Assembly (NCBI GenBank): GCA_018399795.1
Contig: JAGYOC010000325.1
Span: forward strand, 1 to 10,765
Direction of reading: 5' to 3'
Source: Dehalococcoidales bacterium
GTDB taxonomy: Bacteria; Chloroflexota; Dehalococcoidia; Dehalococcoidales; UBA5760
DNA length: 10,765 nucleotides
A model generated the notes under the pieces. The model saw only the letters and a list, made by a program, of their open reading frames with translations. It was not told where the DNA came from and searched no databases. Of the stretch, positions 1-7,674 are shown in pieces (position 1 is the stretch's first letter; each line of letters starts with the position of its first letter). The position numbers and the translations under genes were made by a program.

Positions 1-14
1 CAGCGAGTAAACCG

Positions 15-2726
15 CTATTTCAGGGTAGCACGGGCGTCGACCACCCAGTATCCCTTGCCCTGTGCCATAACCTTTACCGGGTTGAGGTCCATTTCGGCAA
101 GCTCCGGGATATCCTCGACCAGTGCTGAGATACGGAGCAGGAGTTCTTCCAGGGATTGCGTGTCGCTGGGAGGAGTGCCCCTTAATCCGGAAAAAAGCTT
201 GGCCATCCTGACCGACCCGACTAAATCTCTGGCATCACGATCGGTCAGAGGGTGAAGTTTTACCACAACGTCGTTGAGCAGTTCAGCATGTATCCCCCCC
301 ACGCCGAACATTATGAGGGGGCCGAAAAGCGGGTCCTGTGTTACCCCTACGATGGCCTCAATCCCCCCCTTGACCATTTTCTGTACCACAACACCCTTCA
401 TCTCATCTTCACGGCCGATATCGACCAGTTTGGACTTTATATCGGAAAACGCATGCTCCACATCCTCGGCCGACTTGAGGTTGAGCACCACACCGCCAAC
501 ATCGGTTTTATGGGTAATCGTATCCGAAGCCAGCTTCACAACAACCGGAAAACCTATTTTCGAAGCCAGGTCGCCCGCCTCCGACTCTGTAGCGGCCACC
601 CCGGACTCGGCAACACGGATTCCGTAGCAGGAGAGCAATTCCCTCATATCACCCGAAGACATCCAGAGCGGCCTTCTGGTGGTACTGGTTAAAGCGGACT
701 CGACTATCTTCCTTGCCCGCCTCCGTTTCAAACCGGTAAAGCTGACCAGCTTGCCCTTGGGGCGCTTTACCCATTCGCCATATTCAATCGACCTGGACAG
801 AGCGAGCACGGCATCTTCAGGAAAAGAATAGCGGGGTACGAAAAAATCATCGGAACCCAGCTTCTCCTTAACCCCCTGCTGTCTCATGGCGCAGACGAGT
901 AGCGGTTTACCCTTTTTCCGAAATAGTGACAGTACTTTTTTAACCGCATTTTCCATCTCGTTGGGATCAATAAATATGGGAGGCATAAATATGGCGATGA
1001 CCGCGTCGTTTTCCTTATCTCGAGCCAGTGTTTCCAGAATACCCTCAAATTCTTTGCCTGTAGCCCCGGCGGTGGTATCGAGAGGATTGTTGAGGGGAAT
1101 ATCCCTTCTCAAAACGGTTCTCAATTTTTTCTTTGTGTCTTCACCGAGCGGAGGCAGTTTCAGACCATATTGCTCACAGGCATCGGCAGCCAGAATACCC
1201 GGACCACCACCATTGGTAACTACAAAGACCCTGCGGCCCTTGGCCACCGGCTGTCCGGAAAGCAGAGTGGCCACGTCGAAAAGCTCTCCCATGGTATTGA
1301 CACGTATAATACCAGCCTGCCGGAAAAGCGCCTCAGAGGCCACATCCGAGGAAGCCATAGCCCCGGTATGGGAGGAAGCAGCCCTGGAACCGGCAGCAGA
1401 ACGTCCACTCTTAACCGCGGCTATCGGCTTGGAAGCGGAAACTCTGCGGGCTATGCGTCCAAAACTCCGCGGATTACCGAAGGACTCCAGATAGAGCAAT
1501 AGAACCCTGGTTGAGCAGTCCTGCTCCCAGTAATGGAGGAAATCATTGGCTGATATATCGGCGCGGTTACCGACACTGGCAAAGCCCGAAATTCCCATAT
1601 CTATGCTCCGCGCATAGTCCAGAATGGCCAGCCCCATTGCTCCACTCTGAGAGAGAAAAGCCACATTGCCATGCGTTGGAAATATCGGTGAAAAGCTGGC
1701 GTTCATACTTACCTCGGGGTCGGTATTGATCACGCCCATACAGTTGGGCCCTACCAGGCGCATCCCGTACCCCAGGGTCACCGAGCGGAGTTCACGCTCG
1801 CGGGTTTTCCCCTCTGATCCGCTTTCACTGAAGCCATCCGATATAACGATTACCGCACGCACCCCTTTATGACCGCATTCATCGACGACCTTTATTACCA
1901 GTTCTGCCGGAACAGCTACTATCGCCAGGTCAATGTTGCCGGGAACATCGAGAACCGAGGGATAGGCCTTCACCGACATCACAGACTCCGCCTTGGGATT
2001 AATCGGATAAACCACACCGGAGAAACGGTTCTGCATAACACACTCGAAGAGAAGCTGCCCGATGGTACCCGGTCTCCTCGAAGCCCCGATTACCGCAATG
2101 GAACGGGGGGAAAGGACATAGCGCATGGAAGCCAGCGTTGAAATACGGGCCCTTTCTTCCTCCTTCCTGGCTACCATTCTGGTTCTGGCGATGGGAAAGC
2201 TGATGTGGTAAACACCTTCCTCAAGGTAACTGGTGATATGGAAACCGTAATCACGGAAAACCGTCATCATCTCGTCGTTTTCCATCAGAACATCCGCTTC
2301 AAAATCAGTGATACCGTTGTCACGAGCCACATTGGCAAGCCATTCCACAAGCCTGGTTCCAATACCAAGGCCATGGTAGCTATCTTCAATAACAAAGGCT
2401 ACCTCGGCAGATGTTTTATTCGGCAAACGATAGTACCGCCCGATAGCTATGATCTCCTTGCGGTTTCGCTGTACTTTCTCGGCAACAAAAGCAAAGGTAT
2501 TTTGGTAATCAACCGTACAGAAACGAACGGCGTCCTCTCTCCCCAGCGTAGGCACATGATGAAAACGAAGATACTTGGTCCGGTCACTGAGCCGGGAAAT
2601 AAAGGAAAGCCACTCCTCGACATCATCCCTCCGTATCGGCCTGAGCATCAGGCGCATTCCGTCCCTGAGCAAAACCTCGGCTTCATACTGGGCTGGATAC
2701 TTTACATCCTGGTTATCTGTCGCCAT
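15..2726 (-). CDS. GNAT domain fused to ADP-forming acyl/acetyl-CoA synthetase
   Basis: The product is 903 residues. Residues about 20-180 form a GNAT acetyltransferase domain with the acetyl-CoA loop HGLGIG near 118-123. Residues about 205-300 are a CoA-binding Rossmann domain (SIAVIGASRRPGTIG). Residues about 330-490 are a succinyl-CoA-ligase-like domain with the motif SSHTG; its His (about 453) is the expected phospho-histidine. Residues about 680-903 are an ATP-grasp domain with HKTDVGG near 740. Family knowledge: ADP-forming synthetases interconvert acyl-CoA + ADP + Pi with acid + ATP + CoA; PatZ/SlPat-type fusions acetylate lysines of metabolic enzymes. GNAT here is N-terminal, as in actinobacterial SlPat, and not C-terminal as in E. 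coli PatZ. Retention of the His suggests a live synthetase, which is inference. I chose ATG at 2726 because AGGA lies 7 bases upstream; an in-frame GTG at 2732 is too close to it. Cytoplasmic. Subfamily and substrate are uncertain. Confidence 0.9.
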   Translation of the reverse strand: MATDNQDVKYPAQYEAEVLLRDGMRLMLRPIRRDDVEEWLSFISRLSDRTKYLRFHHVPTLGREDAVRFCTVDYQNTFAFVAEKVQRNRKEIIAIGRYYRLPNKTSAEVAFVIEDSYHGLGIGTRLVEWLANVARDNGITDFEADVLMENDEMMTVFRDYGFHITSYLEEGVYHISFPIARTRMVARKEEERARISTLASMRYVLSPRSIAVIGASRRPGTIGQLLFECVMQNRFSGVVYPINPKAESVMSVKAYPSVLDVPGNIDLAIVAVPAELVIKVVDECGHKGVRAVIVISDGFSESGSEGKTRERELRSVTLGYGMRLVGPNCMGVINTDPEVSMNASFSPIFPTHGNVAFLSQSGAMGLAILDYARSIDMGISGFASVGNRADISANDFLHYWEQDCSTRVLLLYLESFGNPRSFGRIARRVSASKPIAAVKSGRSAAGSRAASSHTGAMASSDVASEALFRQAGIIRVNTMGELFDVATLLSGQPVAKGRRVFVVTNGGGPGILAADACEQYGLKLPPLGEDTKKKLRTVLRRDIPLNNPLDTTAGATGKEFEGILETLARDKENDAVIAIFMPPIFIDPNEMENAVKKVLSLFRKKGKPLLVCAMRQQGVKEKLGSDDFFVPRYSFPEDAVLALSRSIEYGEWVKRPKGKLVSFTGLKRRRARKIVESALTSTTRRPLWMSSGDMRELLSCYGIRVAESGVAATESEAGDLASKIGFPVVVKLASDTITHKTDVGGVVLNLKSAEDVEHAFSDIKSKLVDIGREDEMKGVVVQKMVKGGIEAIVGVTQDPLFGPLIMFGVGGIHAELLNDVVVKLHPLTDRDARDLVGSVRMAKLFSGLRGTPPSDTQSLEELLLRISALVEDIPELAEMDLNPVKVMAQGKGYWVVDARATLK

Positions 2727-2936
2727 TATCACATCCTGAAGATATTTTCTAAATACAAAAGAACAGTTGAATCAAGCTGCGCTACTCAAGTCAAGACCAT
2801 ACAGGTCTTTAAATGTTCTGTATAATAAGCTTCACCAAACTCAAGATTCTCATCGGCGATAATATGAAGATACCGAAATTTTAACACGGAACCGGAGGCG
2901 AAACCTTACAACACTCATTAAAGTATACCCGCCGGC
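2727..2936 (-). promoter_or_regulatory. long 5' leader of the GNAT-acyl-CoA synthetase gene
   Basis: If transcription starts just below the promoter at 2943-2971, the messenger has about 210 untranslated bases before the ATG. I see no recognised riboswitch class. It contains a small hairpin (AAGACC, 5-base loop, GGTCTT, around 2793-2809) without a following T run. It also has a 22-codon arginine-rich open frame at 2850-2918 (ATG start, TGA stop) that lacks a convincing ribosome binding site. The non-coding stretch 2727-3010 otherwise holds nothing I can name. Confidence 0.35.
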
Positions 2937-2942
2937 ATTTTT

Positions 2943-2971
2943 ATGATAGGTTAATCATCATTGCCTGTCAA
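2943..2971 (-). promoter_or_regulatory. sigma70-type promoter for the acyl-CoA synthetase gene
   Basis: On the minus strand the -35 box is TTGACA (2971-2966), an exact consensus match. A 17-base spacer follows, then the -10 box TATCAT (2948-2943), five of six consensus bases. It lies downstream of the thiamine-binding family gene stop and points at the synthetase gene, so that gene is probably transcribed on its own. Predicted from sequence only. Confidence 0.65.
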
Positions 2972-3010
2972 CAAGATGTAATACTATCGGGCTGTCCGAG
3001 ACTACGGAAG

Positions 3011-3313
3011 TCATCCCATCTTCTTCGATACAGCCTGAATCTTACCCTCGGCAGAAGAATTTCTATCGCGGCGGTCATCAATTCTAATGGTGGTTACCAC
3101 TCTTTGCACCCCCTCACCGAAAACCGATTCATGCATCTCTCTGCAGGCGTCCATCACATCCTTGAGTTCGCCCTCAATTATGGTCCCCATTCCGGTAAGG
3201 GTATAATTCAACTCAGGCCTCCGTTCAAGAACACCTACCGCCCTGACCACATACTGGCTTACGGAGGGCGTAACCGTGCCCACAGGCACCACGGATATCT
3301 CAGCAATGACCAT
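3011..3313 (-). CDS. MTH1187/UPF0045 family thiamine-binding protein
   Basis: A 100-residue protein beginning MVIAEISVVPVGT with the conserved SVSQYV segment, the Y-x-L-T-G-M-G-T-I-I-E-G strand and the helix with RVVTTIRIDDRRD. This matches the small alpha/beta ferredoxin-like MTH1187/YqgV (DUF77) family in length and layout. Members bind thiamine or related pyrimidines in the cytoplasm; the exact role is unsettled. The ATG at 3313 has AGGAGG seven bases upstream, a strong start. It is divergent from the formate dehydrogenase gene and lies 284 bases upstream of the synthetase gene on the same strand, with a separate promoter between them. I see no good promoter of its own, and no terminator after its stop beyond a 4-bp stem. 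Confidence 0.88.
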   Translation of the reverse strand: MVIAEISVVPVGTVTPSVSQYVVRAVGVLERRPELNYTLTGMGTIIEGELKDVMDACREMHESVFGEGVQRVVTTIRIDDRRDRNSSAEGKIQAVSKKMG

Positions 3314-3524
3314 CAGCGAACCTCCTACTGCACCTTTTTACTCACGCTTTTTGCCGGAAATTTTTAAGGACTCCTACCATAATGGATGGCCTCTGGTGTT
3401 TGCATATTGGCCGATCAGCAATTATAATGGGCTAACTTTTTAAACGACTTCCAGTTTAGAGACCGGTTAAGATAGCACCATTACACTACAAGCCATCATT
3501 TATTATCTTTTTTGAGGTGATGTT
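3314..3524. other. divergent intergenic region between thiamine-binding gene and fdhA
   Basis: These 211 bases separate two divergently transcribed genes. They hold the plus-strand promoter at 3400-3428 and the ribosome binding sites of both genes. The -10 box overlaps a short palindrome (ATTATAAT, 3421-3428), so a TATAAT can also be read on the minus strand at 3426-3421, but no acceptable -35 box accompanies it there. No operator palindrome or riboswitch was recognised. Confidence 0.5.
3400..3428 (+). promoter_or_regulatory. sigma70-type promoter for the formate dehydrogenase gene
   Basis: The -35 box TTGCAT (3400-3405), a 17-base spacer and a perfect -10 box TATAAT (3423-3428) form a near-consensus promoter. 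It would start transcription near 3435 and leave a leader of about 90 bases before the ATG at 3525. Predicted from sequence only. Confidence 0.65.
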
Positions 3525-6500
3525 ATGGGTACAATAAACCTTAGCATAAATGGTAAAAATGTCAAGGTAGAAGAGGGGCAAAGCATTCTGGAAGCGGCCA
3601 AAAGCTGCGGTGTCTATATCCCAAGCCTGTGTTATTATCCAAGTCTGAGACCTCTACCGGAAGTAGTGCCCGATATGGCCTGCCAGCTCTGTGCCGTCGA
3701 GGCAAATGGAGAAATAGCCCTTTCCTGTACCACCCGCGTAGCCGAGGGGATGAAGGTCGAAACAGAGACTCCGAAGGTACGGAAGTTAAGAAAAAAGAAG
3801 CTTACCGATATTCTGTACCGTTATCCGGAAGCCTGCCGTGAATATCAGGAGCAGGATAAATCCGGGCCACCTGATATCCAGCTGAGTGATGCCATAGCGG
3901 AGCGCTGTAATCTCTTCCCGAGTAATGGAATCTGCGAATTACAGAATGTGATTAACCACGTCGGTGTGGAGGAACTACCGAACCCCCTTACCAAAAAGCT
4001 GGCCGTTACAGAAGATGGCCCTTTCTTCAACCGTGACAACAACAAGTGCATTCTCTGCGAAAGATGCGTACGTGTCTGCGATGATATCAGGGGCAGGCGA
4101 GCGATTGAATTCGCCTTTCCCTGTCATCGCGCCTGCCCGGCAGGTATCGATATACCCCGTTACATCCGCCTTATCGGGAGAGGAAGATTCGGGGCTGCTC
4201 TGGCAGTGATACGGGAGAAGGTGCCATTCCCGGGTGTCCTGGGTAGAGTCTGCATCCATCCCTGCGAGCAATCCTGCCAGAGGGGAACCGAGGTGGACGA
4301 CCCCTTACAGATACGCATGCTAAAGCGCTTTGCCGCCGATAACGGCAACGATTCGTGGAAAAAACAGTCCTGGAAACTTTCCCCGAGCGGGAAGAGCGTG
4401 GCGATAGTCGGTTCGGGGCCAGCCGGCCTGACGGCGGCCTTTTATCTCGCCAAGCTCGGGCACCGGGCCACTGTTTTCGAAGCTCTGCCCAAACCGGGGG
4501 GAATGATGCTGGCCGGTATCCCGGAGTACCGTCTGCCCCGCGATGTCCTCGATAAGGAAATAGACGAAATAAAGAACACCGGTGTCGAAATCAGGTTGAA
4601 CCAGCCGGTGGAATCAATCGACTCGCTCTTCGGACAGGGATATGATGCCATCTTCCTCGGGATCGGTGCCCATCAGGAAATTCAGCTGGGCATCGATGGC
4701 GAGGACCTGGAAGGTATTATCGGAGCGGTGGAATTTCTGCGCCGTGGCAATCTGGGAGAACGGGTCGAAGTCGGCGAGCAGGTAGGTATTGTCGGCGGGG
4801 GAAACGTTGCCATAGATGCAGCACGGATGTCTCTCCGCTTCGGTGCCAGGAAGGTTACCATCTTCTACCGGCGTACCCGTAACGAGATGCCCGCATCCCC
4901 TGAAGAGGTTGATGCCGCCATCCAAGAAGGTGTGGAGGTTGATTACCTGGTTGCCCCATCGAGGGTTATCCAGAATAACGGAAAACTAAGCCTGGAGTGC
5001 CGCCGCATGAAATTGGGAGAGCCGGATGCCAGCGGAAGGGCTCGCCCCGTTCCTATTGAAGGTAGCGAATTCAGTACCGATCTGGACACCCTTATCGTTG
5101 CCATCGGCCAGCGGCCCGAGGTCCCCCCCCAAATAAAGGTCGAACAGGGAAAGGGGAATGTATTGACGGTATCCGCCGAAATGATGACCAGCCGGGAGGG
5201 AGTTTTTTCGGCAGGTGATTGCGTAAGCGGTCCCGCATCCGTGATAGAGGCAATAGATTCAGCTCGAAGAGCAGCCAAGGCAATCGATCGGTACCTCGGT
5301 GGCAGCGGCGATATCGCCGAATCACTGGTCCCGCCCGAAGAAGCCAACTCCCTACCGGGAGACAACGTCCCCGAAGCCAAAAAGGCGGTAACATCTTTCC
5401 TTTCTCCCAAAGCCAGCATTAAGGGGTTCGATGAGGTCGAGCAGCCCTGGAACAGGGACGACGCTGTTGCCGAGGCACAACGCTGTATGCGCTGCTACGT
5501 CATCTCCGCACCCAATGAAAAGACACTGGAAGAAGCTGAATGTCAGTTCTGTGGAGCCTGTGTGGACTCCTGTCCTACCGGAGCACTGGTAGAGAGGTCC
5601 ATATCACAAAAGGTGGTACCAGATCGGACGGTGACCACCATCTGCCCCTACTGTGGAGTCGGCTGCCAGCTAAATCTCGAGATTCAAGGCGACAGAATTA
5701 CCCGGGTGGTACCAGACCCGGAGGGGCCTTCGAATCATGGACAGGCCTGTGTCAAGGGCAAATTCGGCCTTGACTTCACCCATCACCCAAATCGTCTTAC
5801 CGAACCCCTGGTGAAAAGGCATGGTCATTTTGTCCCGGTTGAATGGGATGAGGCGCTGGATATCGTCGCCCACAAGCTGAGCAGCTATAAGAGTGACGAA
5901 ATGGCAGTTTTTTCCTCAGCCAAGTGCACCAATGAGGAGAATTACCTCGTCCAGAAAATGGCCCGGGCCGTACTGGGCACCAATAATGTTGACCACTGCG
6001 CGCGTCTATGCCATGCCCCCACTGTTGCCGGCCTGGTACAGAGCTTCGGCAGCGGTGCTATGACCAATTCAATAGGCGAGATAGGTGACGCCGCCTCAAT
6101 CCTGGCCATCGGTACCAATACCACTTCAGCCCACCCGGTAATCGCTCTCGAAGTCATAAAGGCCATACGTAAGGGAGGAAGGCTGATTGTAGCCAACCCA
6201 CGGGAAATCGACCTCTGCCGTTATGCCGAAATATGGCTGCAGCACCAGCCCGGTACCGATGTCGCTCTTCTTATGGGGATGATGAGAGTAATAGTCGATG
6301 AAAAACTGGAGGACGGCGGCTTCATCGCAGAAAGGTGCGAGGGTTTCGAGGATTTCAGGCGTTCGCTGGATAATTTCAGCCCCGATACCGTGGCAGACAT
6401 TACCGGCGTACCCGCGGAAAAAATAGCGGCTGCAGCTAGAATATTCGCCCAGGACAGGCCTTCAACCATCCTTTATGCGATGGGTATCACCCAGCATTCT

Positions 6501-7652
6501 CACGGTACAGATAATGTAATCGCCACGGCCAATCTGGCCATGCTCACGGGAAATGTGGGCAAGCCCTCTACCGGGGTAAACCCGCTCCGCGGGCAGAACA
6601 ATGTTCAGGGCGCCTGTGACTTGGGCGCACTGCCCAATGTCTATCCTGGCTATCAGTCGGTAACGATACCTGCCATACGAGAAAAATTCGAGAATGCCTG
6701 GGGTGTTCCCCTTTCCCCGGAGCCGGGCCTCAAAATCACCGAGATGATTCCTGCAGCCGACCAGAAAAAGATAAAGGCAGCATACATTATGGGCGAGAAC
6801 CCCGCTTTAAGTGAGCCCGACATAGACCATGCCAGAGAAGCCCTGTCCAAGCTGGAATTTCTAGTGGTACAGGACATATTTTTCACCGAGACAGCAGAGC
6901 TTGCCGACGTAATTCTGCCGGCGGCGAGCTTTGCCGAAAAGGACGGCACTTTTACCAATTCAGAAAGAAGGGTGCAGCGACTGAGAAAGGCTATAACCAA
7001 ACCCACCGGCAAAGCCAAGCCGGATTGGCTGATTACCTGCCAGATTGCACAAAAGATGGGAGCCCGGGGATTTGACTTCATTCACCCCGGCCAGATTATG
7101 GAGGAAATAGCATCGCTTACACCGATTTACGGAGGCATCAGCTACGAGCGTCTAGGAACGACCGGTTTGCAATGGCCCTGTCCAACCGAAGACCACCCGG
7201 GAACTCCCTACCTCCACAGCCAGGTATTCAGCCGCGGCAAGGGTCAGTTCCTGCCCCTTGAATACAAACCGCCCATGGAGCTCCCCGACCAGAAATATCC
7301 ACTGATTCTTACCACCGGAAGAAGCCTCTATCACTGGCACACGGGGACCGTCAGTCGCAGGGTATCGGGGCTCAACGATTTAATGGGTGAAGAACTGGTG
7401 GAGATAAACCCCAATGACGCCCTCAGGCTGGGTATCGAAGAAGGTGATATGGTCAAGGTTACCTCGAGAAGAGGCAAGGTATCGGCCAGAGCCAGGGTAA
7501 CCAGGGTATCGCCGCCGGGTGTTGTTTTTATGACCTTCCATTTTGCCGAGAGCCCGGGCAACCGGCTCACCAACCCGGTTTTGGACCCGGTAGCAAAGAT
7601 ACCGGAATATAAGGTATGTGCGGTGAGAGTGGAGAGGAACGGGAAACACTAA
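3525..7652 (+). CDS. fdhA: formate dehydrogenase alpha subunit with nested GltD/NfnB-like FAD/NAD(P)H oxidoreductase module
   Basis: The product is 1375 residues, against roughly 700-900 for usual FdhA. Order: [2Fe-2S] domain (C36, C53, C56, C68); a degenerate NuoG-type cluster region (C104, C128, C137); first ferredoxin motif C175/C178/C181/C185; GltD/NfnB-like module about 196-660 with cysteines C200/C204/C243/C247/C251, FAD loop GSGPAG (296-301), NAD(P)H loop GGGNVA (424-429) and FAD-closing GVFSAGDC (559-566); CMRC (654-657); second ferredoxin motif C673/C676/C679/C683; molybdopterin catalytic part from about 704 with CPYCGVGC (707-714), C742 and K744; catalytic Cys829-His830; and a dinucleotide-binding domain from about 1258. 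It should interconvert CO2 and formate at Mo/W-bis-pyranopterin. The GltD-like part suggests direct NAD(P)H coupling (inference). No NuoE/NuoF-like partner is next to it. There is no signal peptide or Tat motif, so it is cytoplasmic. GAGGTG sits five bases before the ATG. Confidence 0.93.
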   Translation: MGTINLSINGKNVKVEEGQSILEAAKSCGVYIPSLCYYPSLRPLPEVVPDMACQLCAVEANGEIALSCTTRVAEGMKVETETPKVRKLRKKKLTDILYRYPEACREYQEQDKSGPPDIQLSDAIAERCNLFPSNGICELQNVINHVGVEELPNPLTKKLAVTEDGPFFNRDNNKCILCERCVRVCDDIRGRRAIEFAFPCHRACPAGIDIPRYIRLIGRGRFGAALAVIREKVPFPGVLGRVCIHPCEQSCQRGTEVDDPLQIRMLKRFAADNGNDSWKKQSWKLSPSGKSVAIVGSGPAGLTAAFYLAKLGHRATVFEALPKPGGMMLAGIPEYRLPRDVLDKEIDEIKNTGVEIRLNQPVESIDSLFGQGYDAIFLGIGAHQEIQLGIDGEDLEGIIGAVEFLRRGNLGERVEVGEQVGIVGGGNVAIDAARMSLRFGARKVTIFYRRTRNEMPASPEEVDAAIQEGVEVDYLVAPSRVIQNNGKLSLECRRMKLGEPDASGRARPVPIEGSEFSTDLDTLIVAIGQRPEVPPQIKVEQGKGNVLTVSAEMMTSREGVFSAGDCVSGPASVIEAIDSARRAAKAIDRYLGGSGDIAESLVPPEEANSLPGDNVPEAKKAVTSFLSPKASIKGFDEVEQPWNRDDAVAEAQRCMRCYVISAPNEKTLEEAECQFCGACVDSCPTGALVERSISQKVVPDRTVTTICPYCGVGCQLNLEIQGDRITRVVPDPEGPSNHGQACVKGKFGLDFTHHPNRLTEPLVKRHGHFVPVEWDEALDIVAHKLSSYKSDEMAVFSSAKCTNEENYLVQKMARAVLGTNNVDHCARLCHAPTVAGLVQSFGSGAMTNSIGEIGDAASILAIGTNTTSAHPVIALEVIKAIRKGGRLIVANPREIDLCRYAEIWLQHQPGTDVALLMGMMRVIVDEKLEDGGFIAERCEGFEDFRRSLDNFSPDTVADITGVPAEKIAAAARIFAQDRPSTILYAMGITQHSHGTDNVIATANLAMLTGNVGKPSTGVNPLRGQNNVQGACDLGALPNVYPGYQSVTIPAIREKFENAWGVPLSPEPGLKITEMIPAADQKKIKAAYIMGENPALSEPDIDHAREALSKLEFLVVQDIFFTETAELADVILPAASFAEKDGTFTNSERRVQRLRKAITKPTGKAKPDWLITCQIAQKMGARGFDFIHPGQIMEEIASLTPIYGGISYERLGTTGLQWPCPTEDHPGTPYLHSQVFSRGKGQFLPLEYKPPMELPDQKYPLILTTGRSLYHWHTGTVSRRVSGLNDLMGEELVEINPNDALRLGIEEGDMVKVTSRRGKVSARARVTRVSPPGVVFMTFHFAESPGNRLTNPVLDPVAKIPEYKVCAVRVERNGKH

Positions 7653-7674
7653 ACTATCGTAAATGCCGTAAATG

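Noticed and set aside
886..1494. A 202-codon open frame on the plus strand.
   Set aside because: Antisense to the synthetase gene; serine- and proline-rich low-complexity translation typical of a shadow frame.
2205..2825. A 206-codon open frame on the plus strand.
   Set aside because: It is antisense to the GNAT domain of the synthetase gene and runs into the leader; no family features.
2986..3000. Short stem TCGG/CCGA after the thiamine-binding gene as a terminator.
   Set aside because: Only four base pairs and no T run on the minus strand.
5123..5130. A run of eight C bases inside the GltD-like part, a possible frameshift site.
   Set aside because: The frame and family motifs continue correctly on both sides (VAIGQRPEV before, GVFSAGDC after).
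5613..5716. The 11-base sequence GTGGTACCAGA occurs twice about 90 bases apart.
   Set aside because: Both copies lie in coding sequence and are explained by similar codons (VVPD); no sign of a mobile or regulatory repeat.
3525..7652. The mosaic formate dehydrogenase could be a chimera of two genes joined by misassembly or frameshift.
   Set aside because: The frame is open for 1375 codons. The junctions fall exactly between the two halves of the ferredoxin domain, and the codon character does not change visibly across them. Reads would still be the final proof.
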